From: Chryseobacterium endalhagicum
GTDB taxonomy: Bacteria; Bacteroidota; Bacteroidia; Flavobacteriales; Weeksellaceae
Length of the DNA: 64,000 bases
NCBI RefSeq assembly: GCF_016745235.1
Contig: NZ_JAELVM010000002.1
Location: forward strand, 1,150,496 to 1,214,495
Reading direction: 5' to 3'
Below are positions 50,272-61,900 of this stretch, in pieces (position 1 is the first letter of the stretch; every line of letters begins with the position of its first letter). The translations under genes were made by a program, and so were the position numbers. A model generated the notes under the pieces. That model searched no databases and was not told the origin of the DNA. It saw nothing but the letters and a program-made list of their open reading frames with translations.

Positions 50272-50290
50272 GGAGTTTTAAAAATTAATA

Positions 50291-50875
50291 ATGATATTTT
50301 CCTTACAAGGTAGCGTTCAAGAACTTACGCCTGCCTACGCAGTAATCAATGTACAAGGAGTTGGTTACTATGTAGGTATCAGTTTGATGACCTCCCAGGC
50401 CCTGGCCCTGAATAAGCCGGCATTCTTATTTACTCAGCAGATCATTCGCGAAGATGCTCATCTTCTCTTTGGATTTAACACTCGTTCAGAAAAAGAAATG
50501 TTCAATCTGTTAATAAGCGTTAACGGAGTTGGAGCAGTTTCAGCACTTATACTGCTATCCACTTTAAGCCTTGAAGAGATCGCTTCGGCTATCCTTTCCA
50601 AGAACAGCGCACTCATTCAAAAAGCAAAGGGAATAGGTGCCAAAACTGCAGAGAGAATCATCGTGGATTTGAAGGATAAAGTCCAAAAATTCAGCGTTGG
50701 AGAGGAAAATATTTCTGCTTTTGTGGATAATAAAGTCAAGGAAGAATCGTTATCTGCATTAGAAGTTTTAGGAATCCCGAAACGAATGAGCGAGAAGATT
50801 GCAGACAGAATGATGAAACAGAATCCGGAGATTTCCGTAGAAGAATTGGTAAAACAAATTTTAAAAAACATTTAA
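50291..50875 (+). CDS. ruvA: Holliday junction DNA helicase subunit RuvA
   Basis: 194 residues, normal length. RuvA binds four-way junctions as a tetramer and loads RuvB. The OB-fold N-terminus (MIFSLQGSVQELTPAYAVINVQGVGYYVGIS), the helix-hairpin-helix part with FNLLISVNGVGAVSAL and KAKGIGAKTAERIIVDLKDK, and the short C-terminal RuvB-binding domain are all present. sprA follows with almost no gap, a gene order common in flavobacteria (from memory). Confidence 0.98.
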   Translation: MIFSLQGSVQELTPAYAVINVQGVGYYVGISLMTSQALALNKPAFLFTQQIIREDAHLLFGFNTRSEKEMFNLLISVNGVGAVSALILLSTLSLEEIASAILSKNSALIQKAKGIGAKTAERIIVDLKDKVQKFSVGEENISAFVDNKVKEESLSALEVLGIPKRMSEKIADRMMKQNPEISVEELVKQILKNI

Positions 50876-50881
50876 CATTTG

Positions 50882-53800
50882 GTGGCGAATAACAAGCATC
50901 TCAAAATACTATTGTTCCTGTCGTTCCTATGTATGTCAGTAAATACCTTTGCCCAGCAGGTACGGGATACTGCCATCATAAAGAAAGATTACAAACTGGC
51001 CGACCCCACGAGGTATGAGGCCTTTTATGACATCAAAACAGGAATGTATTACGTGTATCCCAAAATTGGAAATACATTCACAGGACCTCCCACTGCGATG
51101 TCTCCTGAAGAGTATAAAGAATTTATGCTCGCAACCCAGTCAAGAGCTTATTATAAGGAAAAATCTGATAAATACAACCTTCTTTTCAGAAGAGACAGAT
51201 CTGACGCCCGGAAGAAAGGGCTTATTCCGTCTCTGATGATCAACAACAGGCTGTTTGAAACCATCTTCGGAAGCAATAAAATTGAGATCATTCCTTCAGG
51301 ATATGCCTCACTGGATTTTGCAGGACTGTATCAGAAGATTGATAACCCGCTTATCCTTCCTCAGAACAGAACCAGCTTCACCTTTGATATCGATCAGAGA
51401 ATACAGCTCGGTTTATTGGGAAAAGTAGGGGAAAACCTTCAGCTAAAAGCCAATTACGATACCCAGAGCGGTTTTGCATTTGAAAACAGAATGAACCTCG
51501 TATGGCAGGCAAAAGGAAGCTGGAAAGACCTTCAGACCAAAGGTTTGGGCGAGGTAGATAAACCAAGCGCAGGAGGAGAAGATAAAATCATTAAAAGAAT
51601 AGAATTCGGTAACGTGAACATGCCGCTTTCTACCAGCCTTATCCGTGGCTCACAGTCATTGTTTGGGGTGAAAACGGAATTCCAGCTAGGAAAGACCTAC
51701 GGAACAGTAGTTCTCTCCCAGCAGCAGGGGGAAGCCAGAAACATTGTCGTACAGGGTGGTGGGGTGATGAATAACTTTAAAGTTAATGCTATTGACTACG
51801 AAGATAACCAGCACTTCTTCCTGGGACATTACTTCCTGGACCGTTATGACAATTCATTACTTAATTATCCACAGATCAATTCCACGGTCAACATCACCAG
51901 ATTGGAAGTCTGGGTATTGGATCAGGGGAACAGTAACCTGGCTTACCAGAAAAGTATTGTTGGGATCAGGGATCTTGGGGAAGGAGCTGCCGGACTGCCG
52001 GATAACTCCCAGAACGGATTGTACCAGTCTATTAATGCGGCTATCGGACCGAGAGAAGCCGGTAAAAATTATGCTACAACCTTTCAGGGACAGATGTTCC
52101 CGGGAAGTACACAGCCGTATGATAACGGTGAACAGTTCATCTTTAATACAAAAGCAAGAAGGCTGAATACCAATGAGTATACATTGCAGCCTCAGTTAGG
52201 ATATATTTCATTAAACCAGAAGCTGAACGAGAACCAGCTTTTAGCCGTTTCTTACTCTTATACGGACGGAACCAATAAAGTGTATAAAGTAGGGGAATTC
52301 TCCGAAGAAAGTCCGGTATTGGTAACTAAAGTTCTTAGAGTAAACAACAAAGTGAATACCCAGTCTCCGATGTGGGACCTGATGATGAAGAACATCTATT
52401 CTTTGGATGCAGGCCAGGTAGCGCAGGACGGGTTTATTCTTAATGTTTTCTACAGAGATCCTAAAACCGGAGGTAAAGTAAATTATCTTCCGGGTACTTC
52501 TGTTCAGGATAAAAACTTATTGAAATTATTCAATTGGGACCGTCTGAATATGAACGGTGATATCCAGGCCAGCAGCGGGGTAATGGGAGACGGTATCTTT
52601 GACTTTGTCAACGGAATCACCATCCGCCCGGAAACAGGAAGGATCATCTTTACCAAAGTAAAACCTTTCGGAGCCTTTATGCAGAGTCAGGTAGGGAGTA
52701 ATGATCCGCAGTTTGTCTTCAACGATCTGTATACGCAGCAGAAACAGGTGGCTTCTGCCAGTAACCTTGCACAGCGTTACACCATCGAAGGACGTTATAA
52801 AGGAACACAGGGGCAGGGAATTTCTCTTGGAGCTGTAAACGTACCGCAGGGATCTGTAAAAGTGTCTGCAAACGGTGTTCAGCTGACGGAGGGAGTAGAT
52901 TATACCGTAGATTATATGCTTGGAACGGTAACGATTATCAATGAAAACGTTAAACAGTCCGGACAGGCGATCAATATCTCATTAGAAAACCAGCTGACAT
53001 TTAATACCCAGAGAAAAAGATTCTTAGGTTTAAATCTAGAAAGAAGATTCAGCGAAAACTTTATATTGGGTGGAACCGTTGTCAACTATTCCGAATCTCC
53101 GCTTACCCAAAAGGTAAACTATGGCCAGGAAGCAGTGAACAATACCATGGCCGGGATCAATATGATGTACAACAATCAGGTTCCTTTCCTGACGAGATTG
53201 ACCGATAAGATTCCATTTGTAAATACCGAAGCACCATCCAACCTGAACTTTAAAATGGAAGCAGCCTATTTGCTTCCGGGCCTTAACAAAGGAACAAATG
53301 ATCAGTCCTACGTTGACGACTTCGAACAGACTACTTCTAAAATATCATTAAAAGAACCGGCAGCATGGAGCTTAGCTTCAAGACCGGAGAAAAACCTTGC
53401 CGCACCATTCAATGGGGCACCGGCTGACGATGCTACAACAAGTGGTTACGGAAGAGGTCTTCTTTCATGGTATAACATTGACCCGAGATTCTGGGGAGTA
53501 GGCGGAAGAGCGCCTGCGGGAATTACGGCACAATCCGTTTCCAATCACGCATCCAGAAGGGTTCAGTACTCTGAAATTTATAATAACAGAGATTTTGTAG
53601 CGGGTGAACAGACTTTCACCAATACTTTAGACATATCTTATTATCCTCAGGAAAAAGGTCCATATAACGTCAATCCAGGCTCTGAAGCTGCCTCTTCAAG
53701 ATGGGCGGGGATCATGAGACCGGTGAGTGTTTCCAACTTCGTGAATTCAAATATTGAATACGTTGAATTCTGGATGATGGACCCTTATGCGGATGGAAAT

Positions 53801-56800
53801 ACTTTGGGAGACAGAGCGAGGCTTTTGCTTCAGTTAGGAAACGTGTCGGAAGACATTCTGAAAGACGGAAAGATGCAGTATGAAAACGGTCTTCCAACAC
53901 CAGGTGCACCTTCTACAACAACGACATCTAATTGGGGAATACAGCCAAAACAGCCACCTATCCTCTATGCATTCTCCAGTGAAGGAGATGACAGAAGAGC
54001 TCAGGACTCTGGATATGATGGTTTAAGCTCCGATCAGGAAGCGATGAGATTCGGGAATACATTCGTAAACCCGGTGACCAACCTTGCTGACCCTGCAGTA
54101 GATGACTTCGTATTCTTTATGTCTGATAAATTTACAGGCGGCCAGGCAGCGTCTCTTGTTCAGAGATATAAATATTTCAGAAATCCGGAAGGAAACTCTC
54201 AGGCCAATTCACTGGAAGTGGCATCGCAGACTCCGGACGCAGAAGATATCAACAAGGATTATAACCTTGACCAGACAGAAAGCTACAACGAATATATTGT
54301 TAGACTTGATAGACCAAACCTTGTATTAGGAAAGAACAATATTGTGGATGAAAAAATTGTAAAGGCTACTTTCCAGAACGGACAGACTTCAGATGTAAAA
54401 TGGTTCCTGTTCAGAATTCCGGTTTCAAAATATGCAGAGCCTGAAGCAGAAGGTGAAAAAAATCCATCAGTTCTTAACAACGTAAGGTTTGCAAGATTAA
54501 TGATGACCGGGTTTGAAAATACATCCACTTTAAGATTCGGGACCATGGACCTTGTAAGATCTGACTGGAGAAAATATCCTAAAAATATTGCAGTATTTTC
54601 ACAACCTATAGCAGATCCGGCTACTACTGAAGGAGGTCTGGAAGTGAATACCACCAATCTTGAAGTTGGAAGTGTAAATATTGAAGAAAATGCACTGAAT
54701 CAACCACCATATGTATTGCCTCCGGGTATTGACAGACAAGTGTTAAGCGGAAATGCTGGTGCACAGAGACAAAACGAGGCATCCCTGTATATGAAAGTAA
54801 ACGATCTTGTAAGCGGTGAGGCAAGGGGGGTATTCAAGAATACAACTCTGGATATGAGAAGATATAAAAAACTAAAACTTTTTGTACATGCTCATAACCC
54901 GAACATCAGAGAACCTGGGGCAGGTGATATAGATCGTAAAACTAAATTCTTTATCCGTTTCGGTAGTGACGCTACAGACAACTATTATGAGTATGAAGCT
55001 TCCCTGAAGTTAACTGAAGGTACAGCGACTGCACCAATGGACATCTGGCCGTTTGAAAATGAAGTTGATTTGGAAATCCAGAATTTGGTAGATGCTAAAA
55101 TAAGAAGAGATAAAAACAGCCCAGATAAAATAGCACAGAGAATAATGGATCCGAACTTTGAACTTGGACCCAATTTTAAAAGAATATATATCAAAGGCCG
55201 TCCAAGTTTAGGGAACGTGACTACCATTATGATCGGTATCAGAAACGGTAACGAAAGGGGAGATCCACAGACTTCTCTTAACCGGATTCTTTGGGTAAAC
55301 GAAATCCGTCTTTCCGAAATTGAAAATGACGGCGGTTATGCAGGAAATGCAAGTTTAAACTTTAACCTTGGAGATTTTGCGACCATCAATACGAATGCAT
55401 CGTATACCTCAGTAGGTTTTGGAAATATAGATTCAAAACCGGCGGAAAGAAATCAGTCTACACAGTCAGCGTTCAGTATCAATACAGCGGTGAATGTAGA
55501 TAAATTCCTTCCTGAAAAAAGTGGAATGAAGATTCCTTTAAACTATTCTTATTCACAAACGATTGAGGATCCGAAATACAATCCTCTGGATACCGATGTG
55601 GAGTTCAGCAAAGCTGCCAATAAAGAACAGCTGAAGAAAGTAGCAAGAACTTACACACAGCAGAGAAGCATCGGGGTGGTGAACATGCATAAAGAAAGAA
55701 TGAACCCTAATAAGAAACCTAAATTTTATGATATTGAGAACGTTTCTGTAACAGCGGTTTATAACGATGACTATTTCAGAGACATCTATACCTCTAAAAA
55801 CTACAGACAATATCTGAGAGGGTATGTAGATTATAACTATACATTCAAGCCGTGGGTAATTAAGCCTTTCAACAAAATGATCAGCGATACGGCGAAATCT
55901 GCGAAGTATCTGAAATGGGTGAAAGAATTCAATTTCAATCCTGTTCCTACAAGGCTATCTTTCAGAACGGAAATAGACAGGAATTACAATGAGCTTGAAT
56001 TCCGGAATGTGGAAGCAATCCTTAGCGGAAATACGGGCGACAGTTTTGCGGCTATTAAAAACAGAAACTTCTTCTTCGGATGGCAGTATGGTTTAGGATT
56101 CAACTTTACAAAATCATTAAAGCTTGAAATCAATTCTGCCACAAGAACCCTTAACGATAATGTAGATGTTAATGGGATGAATGATAAATCCATCTTTGGA
56201 AACGTATTCAGAGCGGGTAGACCGGTATTGTACAACCACAGGGTACAGGTGAACTACAAACTTCCGTTCCAGTATCTTCCGTATCTGGATTTCATTGATG
56301 CAGAAGTTGGTTATGGACTTACCTACAACTGGAATGCAAGATCTACGGCACTCCTTTCAAGTCCGGAAGGAAGCTTAGGTTCAGTAGGACAGAATACAAA
56401 CGTGATTCAGGCTACAGCTACGGCAGATATTCCGAAGTTCTTCGGGCAGTTTAAATATTTCAAAAATATCTCCGCAAAACTGCAGAAGCGTAAGCAGGAA
56501 ATAGATTCCCTGAATAATGTATACACTCAGCAGTGGGAGAAGAAAAGATACAGATACAAGAAGTACAAATTCAAGAATAGACTAACGGTGCTTCAGAGTA
56601 CAGCTTTCTTACTGACATCATTCAAACAGCTGGATATTAATTATTCTGAAAATAACGGAACTGTGCTTCCTGGATTACTTTCAGCACCAAATATGTATGG
56701 CTACGGACAGACATTGGGTGGTCCTACCATCGGATTCCTTTTCGGATCGCAGGCTGATATCAGAAGAACCGTACTCGAAAACGGATGGGTGAGTGATTCG

Positions 56801-57949
56801 CCTTATATGACGGACCCTTATATCAAGATGTCCACCAGGGAATTGAGGGCCAATCTACAGATCGTTCCGATGAATGATTTCAGGATCGACCTGAGCGCCC
56901 TGCATAATTATAACCGAAACTTCTCTCAGACCGGATTCAATAACCGGAATAATCTGGGAACAGCCAATCATGATTATGCATTTGCAAATGACCAGGTGAC
57001 CTATTCCAATTCTGTGATGCTTCTTAAAACATCGTTCAAAGAAACCCAGGCTGTTTATCAGGCCATCAGGGAAAATGCAATGGCCCTTTCCCAGCAGTTG
57101 GGTATGGGAGAAGTCCTGAATAGTGACGGATTTGCAGATCATTACAGTATTGCGAATGCCTATGTATTGATTCCTGCGTTCAGAGCTGCAGTAGAAGGGA
57201 AGTCTGTTAAGCAGATGGGTAATGCCAGAAAAGCCGGACTGCCTATTCCAAACTGGAAGCTTACCTATTCAGGTTTGAGAAATGTTCCGATCATCAATGG
57301 ACAGTTCTCTAAATTTGATATCCTTCATGGCTATACGGCGACCTATACCGCAACAGGAATCCAGTCAAGTATTGATTACTTTAACAGAATTTCAGGCGGA
57401 AATGCATTTGATGTTAATAATGATTACATCAATCCATTTACATTCTCGCAGGTGGGTTATGTAGAATCCTTCTCACCGCTTATCGGGATTGATATTACCA
57501 TGAGAAATAATATGCAGTTCGGAATTCAGTACAACAAAAACAGAATGTTGCTGCTTGGATTGGTTAACCATACCCTTACAGAAGATTCCAACACGGAATA
57601 TGTAGTGAGGCTGGGGTATATCGTTAAGAACTTCAGATTGGGAATGGCTAATACAAGAGGATCAAGAGGAAAAGGAAGTGACCTTAACATCAGAGGAGAT
57701 ATTTCATTAAGAGACAGCAAAACCTCTATTATGAATATCCTGCTGAATGATTCGCAGATCACTGGAGGGCAAAAACTCATGAATATCAAGCTTTCTGCAG
57801 ACTACAATGTTTCAGAAAATCTGAACCTTAGAGTGTTCTATGAGCAAATGACTTCCAAGTATAAAATATCGACGGCATTCCCGCTGTCTACCATCAGAGC
57901 CGGTCTGTCTGCCACGTTTACATTCGGAGACTCAGGCGGCGGTTTCTAG
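50882..57949 (+). CDS. sprA: SprA, type IX secretion translocon barrel
   Basis: 2355 residues, among the largest bacterial barrels. SprA (Sov) is the outer-membrane pore through which type IX cargo passes and is needed for gliding in motile relatives. The signal peptide ends at VNTFAQ. The body shows repeated SprA blocks, and the sequence ends in a barrel strand (RAGLSATFTFGDSG). No frameshift or stop was found. The start is GTG 50882 (or TTG 50879 just before); neither is an ATG. Cargo genes in this window are those at 11634, 58992 and probably 17871. Confidence 0.97.
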   Translation: MANNKHLKILLFLSFLCMSVNTFAQQVRDTAIIKKDYKLADPTRYEAFYDIKTGMYYVYPKIGNTFTGPPTAMSPEEYKEFMLATQSRAYYKEKSDKYNLLFRRDRSDARKKGLIPSLMINNRLFETIFGSNKIEIIPSGYASLDFAGLYQKIDNPLILPQNRTSFTFDIDQRIQLGLLGKVGENLQLKANYDTQSGFAFENRMNLVWQAKGSWKDLQTKGLGEVDKPSAGGEDKIIKRIEFGNVNMPLSTSLIRGSQSLFGVKTEFQLGKTYGTVVLSQQQGEARNIVVQGGGVMNNFKVNAIDYEDNQHFFLGHYFLDRYDNSLLNYPQINSTVNITRLEVWVLDQGNSNLAYQKSIVGIRDLGEGAAGLPDNSQNGLYQSINAAIGPREAGKNYATTFQGQMFPGSTQPYDNGEQFIFNTKARRLNTNEYTLQPQLGYISLNQKLNENQLLAVSYSYTDGTNKVYKVGEFSEESPVLVTKVLRVNNKVNTQSPMWDLMMKNIYSLDAGQVAQDGFILNVFYRDPKTGGKVNYLPGTSVQDKNLLKLFNWDRLNMNGDIQASSGVMGDGIFDFVNGITIRPETGRIIFTKVKPFGAFMQSQVGSNDPQFVFNDLYTQQKQVASASNLAQRYTIEGRYKGTQGQGISLGAVNVPQGSVKVSANGVQLTEGVDYTVDYMLGTVTIINENVKQSGQAINISLENQLTFNTQRKRFLGLNLERRFSENFILGGTVVNYSESPLTQKVNYGQEAVNNTMAGINMMYNNQVPFLTRLTDKIPFVNTEAPSNLNFKMEAAYLLPGLNKGTNDQSYVDDFEQTTSKISLKEPAAWSLASRPEKNLAAPFNGAPADDATTSGYGRGLLSWYNIDPRFWGVGGRAPAGITAQSVSNHASRRVQYSEIYNNRDFVAGEQTFTNTLDISYYPQEKGPYNVNPGSEAASSRWAGIMRPVSVSNFVNSNIEYVEFWMMDPYADGNTLGDRARLLLQLGNVSEDILKDGKMQYENGLPTPGAPSTTTTSNWGIQPKQPPILYAFSSEGDDRRAQDSGYDGLSSDQEAMRFGNTFVNPVTNLADPAVDDFVFFMSDKFTGGQAASLVQRYKYFRNPEGNSQANSLEVASQTPDAEDINKDYNLDQTESYNEYIVRLDRPNLVLGKNNIVDEKIVKATFQNGQTSDVKWFLFRIPVSKYAEPEAEGEKNPSVLNNVRFARLMMTGFENTSTLRFGTMDLVRSDWRKYPKNIAVFSQPIADPATTEGGLEVNTTNLEVGSVNIEENALNQPPYVLPPGIDRQVLSGNAGAQRQNEASLYMKVNDLVSGEARGVFKNTTLDMRRYKKLKLFVHAHNPNIREPGAGDIDRKTKFFIRFGSDATDNYYEYEASLKLTEGTATAPMDIWPFENEVDLEIQNLVDAKIRRDKNSPDKIAQRIMDPNFELGPNFKRIYIKGRPSLGNVTTIMIGIRNGNERGDPQTSLNRILWVNEIRLSEIENDGGYAGNASLNFNLGDFATINTNASYTSVGFGNIDSKPAERNQSTQSAFSINTAVNVDKFLPEKSGMKIPLNYSYSQTIEDPKYNPLDTDVEFSKAANKEQLKKVARTYTQQRSIGVVNMHKERMNPNKKPKFYDIENVSVTAVYNDDYFRDIYTSKNYRQYLRGYVDYNYTFKPWVIKPFNKMISDTAKSAKYLKWVKEFNFNPVPTRLSFRTEIDRNYNELEFRNVEAILSGNTGDSFAAIKNRNFFFGWQYGLGFNFTKSLKLEINSATRTLNDNVDVNGMNDKSIFGNVFRAGRPVLYNHRVQVNYKLPFQYLPYLDFIDAEVGYGLTYNWNARSTALLSSPEGSLGSVGQNTNVIQATATADIPKFFGQFKYFKNISAKLQKRKQEIDSLNNVYTQQWEKKRYRYKKYKFKNRLTVLQSTAFLLTSFKQLDINYSENNGTVLPGLLSAPNMYGYGQTLGGPTIGFLFGSQADIRRTVLENGWVSDSPYMTDPYIKMSTRELRANLQIVPMNDFRIDLSALHNYNRNFSQTGFNNRNNLGTANHDYAFANDQVTYSNSVMLLKTSFKETQAVYQAIRENAMALSQQLGMGEVLNSDGFADHYSIANAYVLIPAFRAAVEGKSVKQMGNARKAGLPIPNWKLTYSGLRNVPIINGQFSKFDILHGYTATYTATGIQSSIDYFNRISGGNAFDVNNDYINPFTFSQVGYVESFSPLIGIDITMRNNMQFGIQYNKNRMLLLGLVNHTLTEDSNTEYVVRLGYIVKNFRLGMANTRGSRGKGSDLNIRGDISLRDSKTSIMNILLNDSQITGGQKLMNIKLSADYNVSENLNLRVFYEQMTSKYKISTAFPLSTIRAGLSATFTFGDSGGGF

Positions 57950-57978
57950 AAAAAAAATAACATATAATTTCTAAAATA

Positions 57979-58012
57979 AAAATCCCTTTCTTTTGTAGAA
58001 AGGGATTTTAGT
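57979..58012 (+). terminator. Terminator of sprA
   Basis: AAAATCCCTTTCT (57979-57991) pairs perfectly with AGAAAGGGATTTT (57997-58009). Confidence 0.85.
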
Positions 58013-58078
58013 TTTAATTCACTATATATAGAATCTGTGAATTTAAAACTGTAAATTGCATCAATTAATTTTTGAACT

Positions 58079-58984
58079 ATGAAAAAAATATTATTGAGTT
58101 TTGGACTTTTTTCATTTGGGATCATATTTTCTCAAGATATCCCTTTTGACAAGCTTTACGGGAATTCGGATCCTGTTCATTATTATCTGGGTCATTATCC
58201 TGTATCAAATTCAGATGGATTGGATATTAATTGGTACGGAGGAATAAAATTGCAGACATCTGCAGGGGTAGGGATACAATTATTAAATACCGGAGATGTA
58301 GGTATAGGAACTTCAACTCCTAATCAAAAATTGGATGTTTTGGGCAGTATCTTAGCGGGAGCAACACAAGCTACAGAAGGAATAAATGCTTTTGCCGTTC
58401 GCTACGGAAATGGTTCGCTAAATAATTGGGGATCTTTAAGAAGTTCTGCCTCAAGTTATATGAGTTTTGGTGTCAAAGCAGACAGCAGCACTGGAAATGG
58501 ATGGCTATCGAGTAATGAGACCTTAAATTTTTCGAAAGTTGCCATGACATTAAGTGATGAAGGGGTAAAGTTTCTAACCTCCCCACAGCAATTCATTCCA
58601 ATAAACTCACCAGTAACAATGACTGAAGTGATGAAAATATCTCCTAATGGAAATGCTTTGTTGCAAGGTAAGTTTGAAGCAAAAGAATTAAAGGTAACAC
58701 TAACACCTACAGCTGATTTTGTTTTTGATAAAAAATATAATCTCCCCAAACTTGAAGAGGTAGAAAGACATATTAAGGAAAAAAAGCATCTTCCTGAAAT
58801 TGCCTCTGCTGCCCAGATGGAAAAAGAAGGAGTTAATGTTGGAGAGTTTCAAATTAAGCTTCTTCAGAAGATTGAAGAACTTACATTGTATAGTATTGAG
58901 CAGAATAAGCAGCTTAAAAAACTTCAGGAGGATAATAAAATGCTTTTGGAAGAGGTTAAGAAACTAAAGACTAATAAACAGTAA
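58079..58984 (+). CDS. Exported surface protein with tail-fibre-like repeat and C-terminal coiled coil
   Basis: 301 residues with a signal peptide (LLSFGLFSFGIIFSQ). The middle has the GVGIQLLNTGDVGIGTSTPNQKLDV block common to flavobacterial proteins that resemble phage tail fibres. The C-terminus has the usual KYNLPKLEEVERHIKEKKHLPEI region and a trimeric-looking coiled coil (QNKQLKKLQEDNKMLLEEVKKL). The function is unknown. It is 8 bases before the large protease gene and probably shares its transcript. Confidence 0.85.
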   Translation: MKKILLSFGLFSFGIIFSQDIPFDKLYGNSDPVHYYLGHYPVSNSDGLDINWYGGIKLQTSAGVGIQLLNTGDVGIGTSTPNQKLDVLGSILAGATQATEGINAFAVRYGNGSLNNWGSLRSSASSYMSFGVKADSSTGNGWLSSNETLNFSKVAMTLSDEGVKFLTSPQQFIPINSPVTMTEVMKISPNGNALLQGKFEAKELKVTLTPTADFVFDKKYNLPKLEEVERHIKEKKHLPEIASAAQMEKEGVNVGEFQIKLLQKIEELTLYSIEQNKQLKKLQEDNKMLLEEVKKLKTNKQ

Positions 58985-58991
58985 TTTGGCT

Positions 58992-61900
58992 ATGAATAAA
59001 ATTAAATATACTTTATTTTTATTTTTGCTTCTAGGTAGCTTTCTTAAAAGTCAAGTAGGAGATAATGGATATCCATTTTTATACGGAAAATTATCCTCTG
59101 AACGTCGTATTACTGCTAGACAAGAATATAAAAACTCTTCGGGAATCTCTATTCCCTTATCACAATTAAAAGATAATATTAAAATTTTTGAAACTGATGG
59201 ATTTAGTAATCAACAAATCATAAAGGAAGTTTCTGATTTAACAGATGAAGCTTATATAAATCAAAATATTTATGGTAAATCATTTAAGAGAGAAATTAAT
59301 ATAACAGATGATAATAATAGGATTGAGTATGATGGAAGATATTATTATTTATATAAGGTTAAGTCATCGGATGCTAAAGCCCTACAGCTTTATTTTAAAA
59401 AATATCTTTTAACAAAGGATAGTAAACTTTTCTTTTATGCTGATAATGGGTTTATTCTAGGAGAGTTTAATCATAAAAATAATCCGAATGCACAAAATAA
59501 GGGATTAGAATTTGGAATACAACCCATACCTGGAAATACATTCTTTATCGAACTTTCTTATCCTAAAAGTAGTAATGATAAACCATTGCTTATTACTGAA
59601 AAACTTATTCATTCTTTTACAGATTTTTATGGCGGGGCTTATGGAACTGCAGGTAATTGTCATAAGAATGTAGCATGTGTATTTACCGGCTTTGACAATA
59701 AGTCAAGAAATATAAAATCTGTGGGTTTGATGTTATATCCAATATATGAATCGGGTACAAATACACATAAATATTCAGCAAGTTGCTCCGGAAACCTCAT
59801 GAACAATACTGTTCAAAATGGAGAACCTTATTTTTTGACTGCCGCACATTGTATAGGATATGAAGCCGCAAATAATAATATAAACTGGAATACAGAACTA
59901 ATCTCTTTATTTAATTATGAAGCTTTAACCTGCACAAGCAATGGCTCTGATGCTCCTAATTCATTGTCCAATAATTCCGTTTTAGGTTGTACGTTATTGA
60001 CGCAAAGTCCTGCTAATTCTTTAGATTATGCTTTAATAAAACTTAATGCAACTGCAGCTGCTTTGTCTCAGTATAAAGTTTGTTATGCTGGCTGGGATAA
60101 TAATCCGAACTCTTATTCGGTAAATCCTACTAATACATATGGAGTACATCATCCCAAAGGTGATGTGAAAAAAATTTCTTTAGTTCAGGAAATATATCCA
60201 GTCATGAGTAATCAACCAATACTACAATCAGGATTACTGGGATATTTTGGTGTTCCGTGGCCATTAAATTCACAGGGAACATTCTTACAAAACTCGTGGA
60301 GAGATGCCATTGTAGAGAAGGGATCATCGGGATCTCCATTATTTAACAGTTTTGATAGATTAATAGGATCTTTATCAACCGGTCCTGATCCAAATGTTTT
60401 TAATTGTACTAATCCAAATGTTAATAGTTCTAATGATAATAAACTATATACATATTACTCAAGATTTTCTAATAATTATTATACAATGTCTCCATGGCTA
60501 AACCCTAATGGAACAAATGTACAATCTATAGGACCATATTGTCCTAATTATTCTATTCAGATTGGTGCCCCAATTATAGTAAATCCAGGAGGTAATCCTC
60601 AGCCGACAATTTGGGAAGAAGAACCTATTGATATAAACGGTGAAAAAGTTCATCCGGCCAATACATGGGGGAAAAAAATTTATTTGAAAGAATTTGGTGG
60701 ATCTGGTAATTATCAACAACAGATAGATATGAATTTTAATTACTATAGATCAGTCATAGCCCCTAACAAAAAAACATTTGCTATAAGTGAAAACATATAT
60801 GATATATACCCTACTAATATAAATTATTTTTTATCTAATCTGCAACTTTGGGGAATATATAAAGTAACTGATTGTAATAAAATTAAGTATATAAAGCCAG
60901 CAAAAATAACAATAAAGAATCCTGGAATTGGACAGATTCATGATTGTATGGTAGATGTTGTCGGGGTTAGTGATAATAGAGTTCATATTCTCATTGAAGA
61001 ATGGAGACATAATGCAGCAGGCAATGTGTATAAAACATATGAAATACAATCCTATAAAATAATAAATAACGAACTCATATTTGAAAGCTATAAAACACTT
61101 TTTTATAATCAGCAGGGTCTTACTATTGGAAAATATTATGATTTTGATAATGAACACTTAATGTTGCTTGTAAGTCAAAATTCAATTAATAAAATATATT
61201 CATGTTTCTTTAATGAACAGAATGCTGGGTGGCAAATAGATACAAATCCATTACCAGCTGGATCTTTTGCTGGTTATGGTGTATTTACAAAAATAGTTGG
61301 GGACAAAGTTTTTATGCAACAGTCAGGAGAAAATAAAATTAATATTTATAACCTTGCTTCGAACTCTGCTATGCTTACATTGCAAGCATCACTGTCAAAT
61401 CCTTTTTTATCAATTCCTGGTGGAAATGGTCAATATGATCCTTTATATATACTTAAAATATCAAATGATACATATAACATTATTTATAAAAATACTAATG
61501 GAACAGGTTCTTTTGAACTTATGCAGGTAAATTTATCTAATAATAATGCCACTTCTTCTCATATTGTAATGCCTGCAGCCTTTAAAAACATGTATTCTAG
61601 TAATGGCTCTAATTTTATTATGAAAAATGATGAAATTATTAGTTTAAGTAAATTAAACTTTATAGCTTCTCCGAGTAGTGAATATGGCAATTATTATTAT
61701 GTAAATTTTAAAAAGACTGGTAATGGAAATTGGATTAAGGATAAAATGACACAGTTGAAATGGAAGGAGGTAGTAGGATTCGATAGCAAGTATATAATCA
61801 GTTCTGATGATTATTACGGAAATGATGTTAAACGTAGAATTTTCAGTATAAGAGAAGTAGATTATTTAGCTCATCCTTATATAACTTATAATGATCAGAC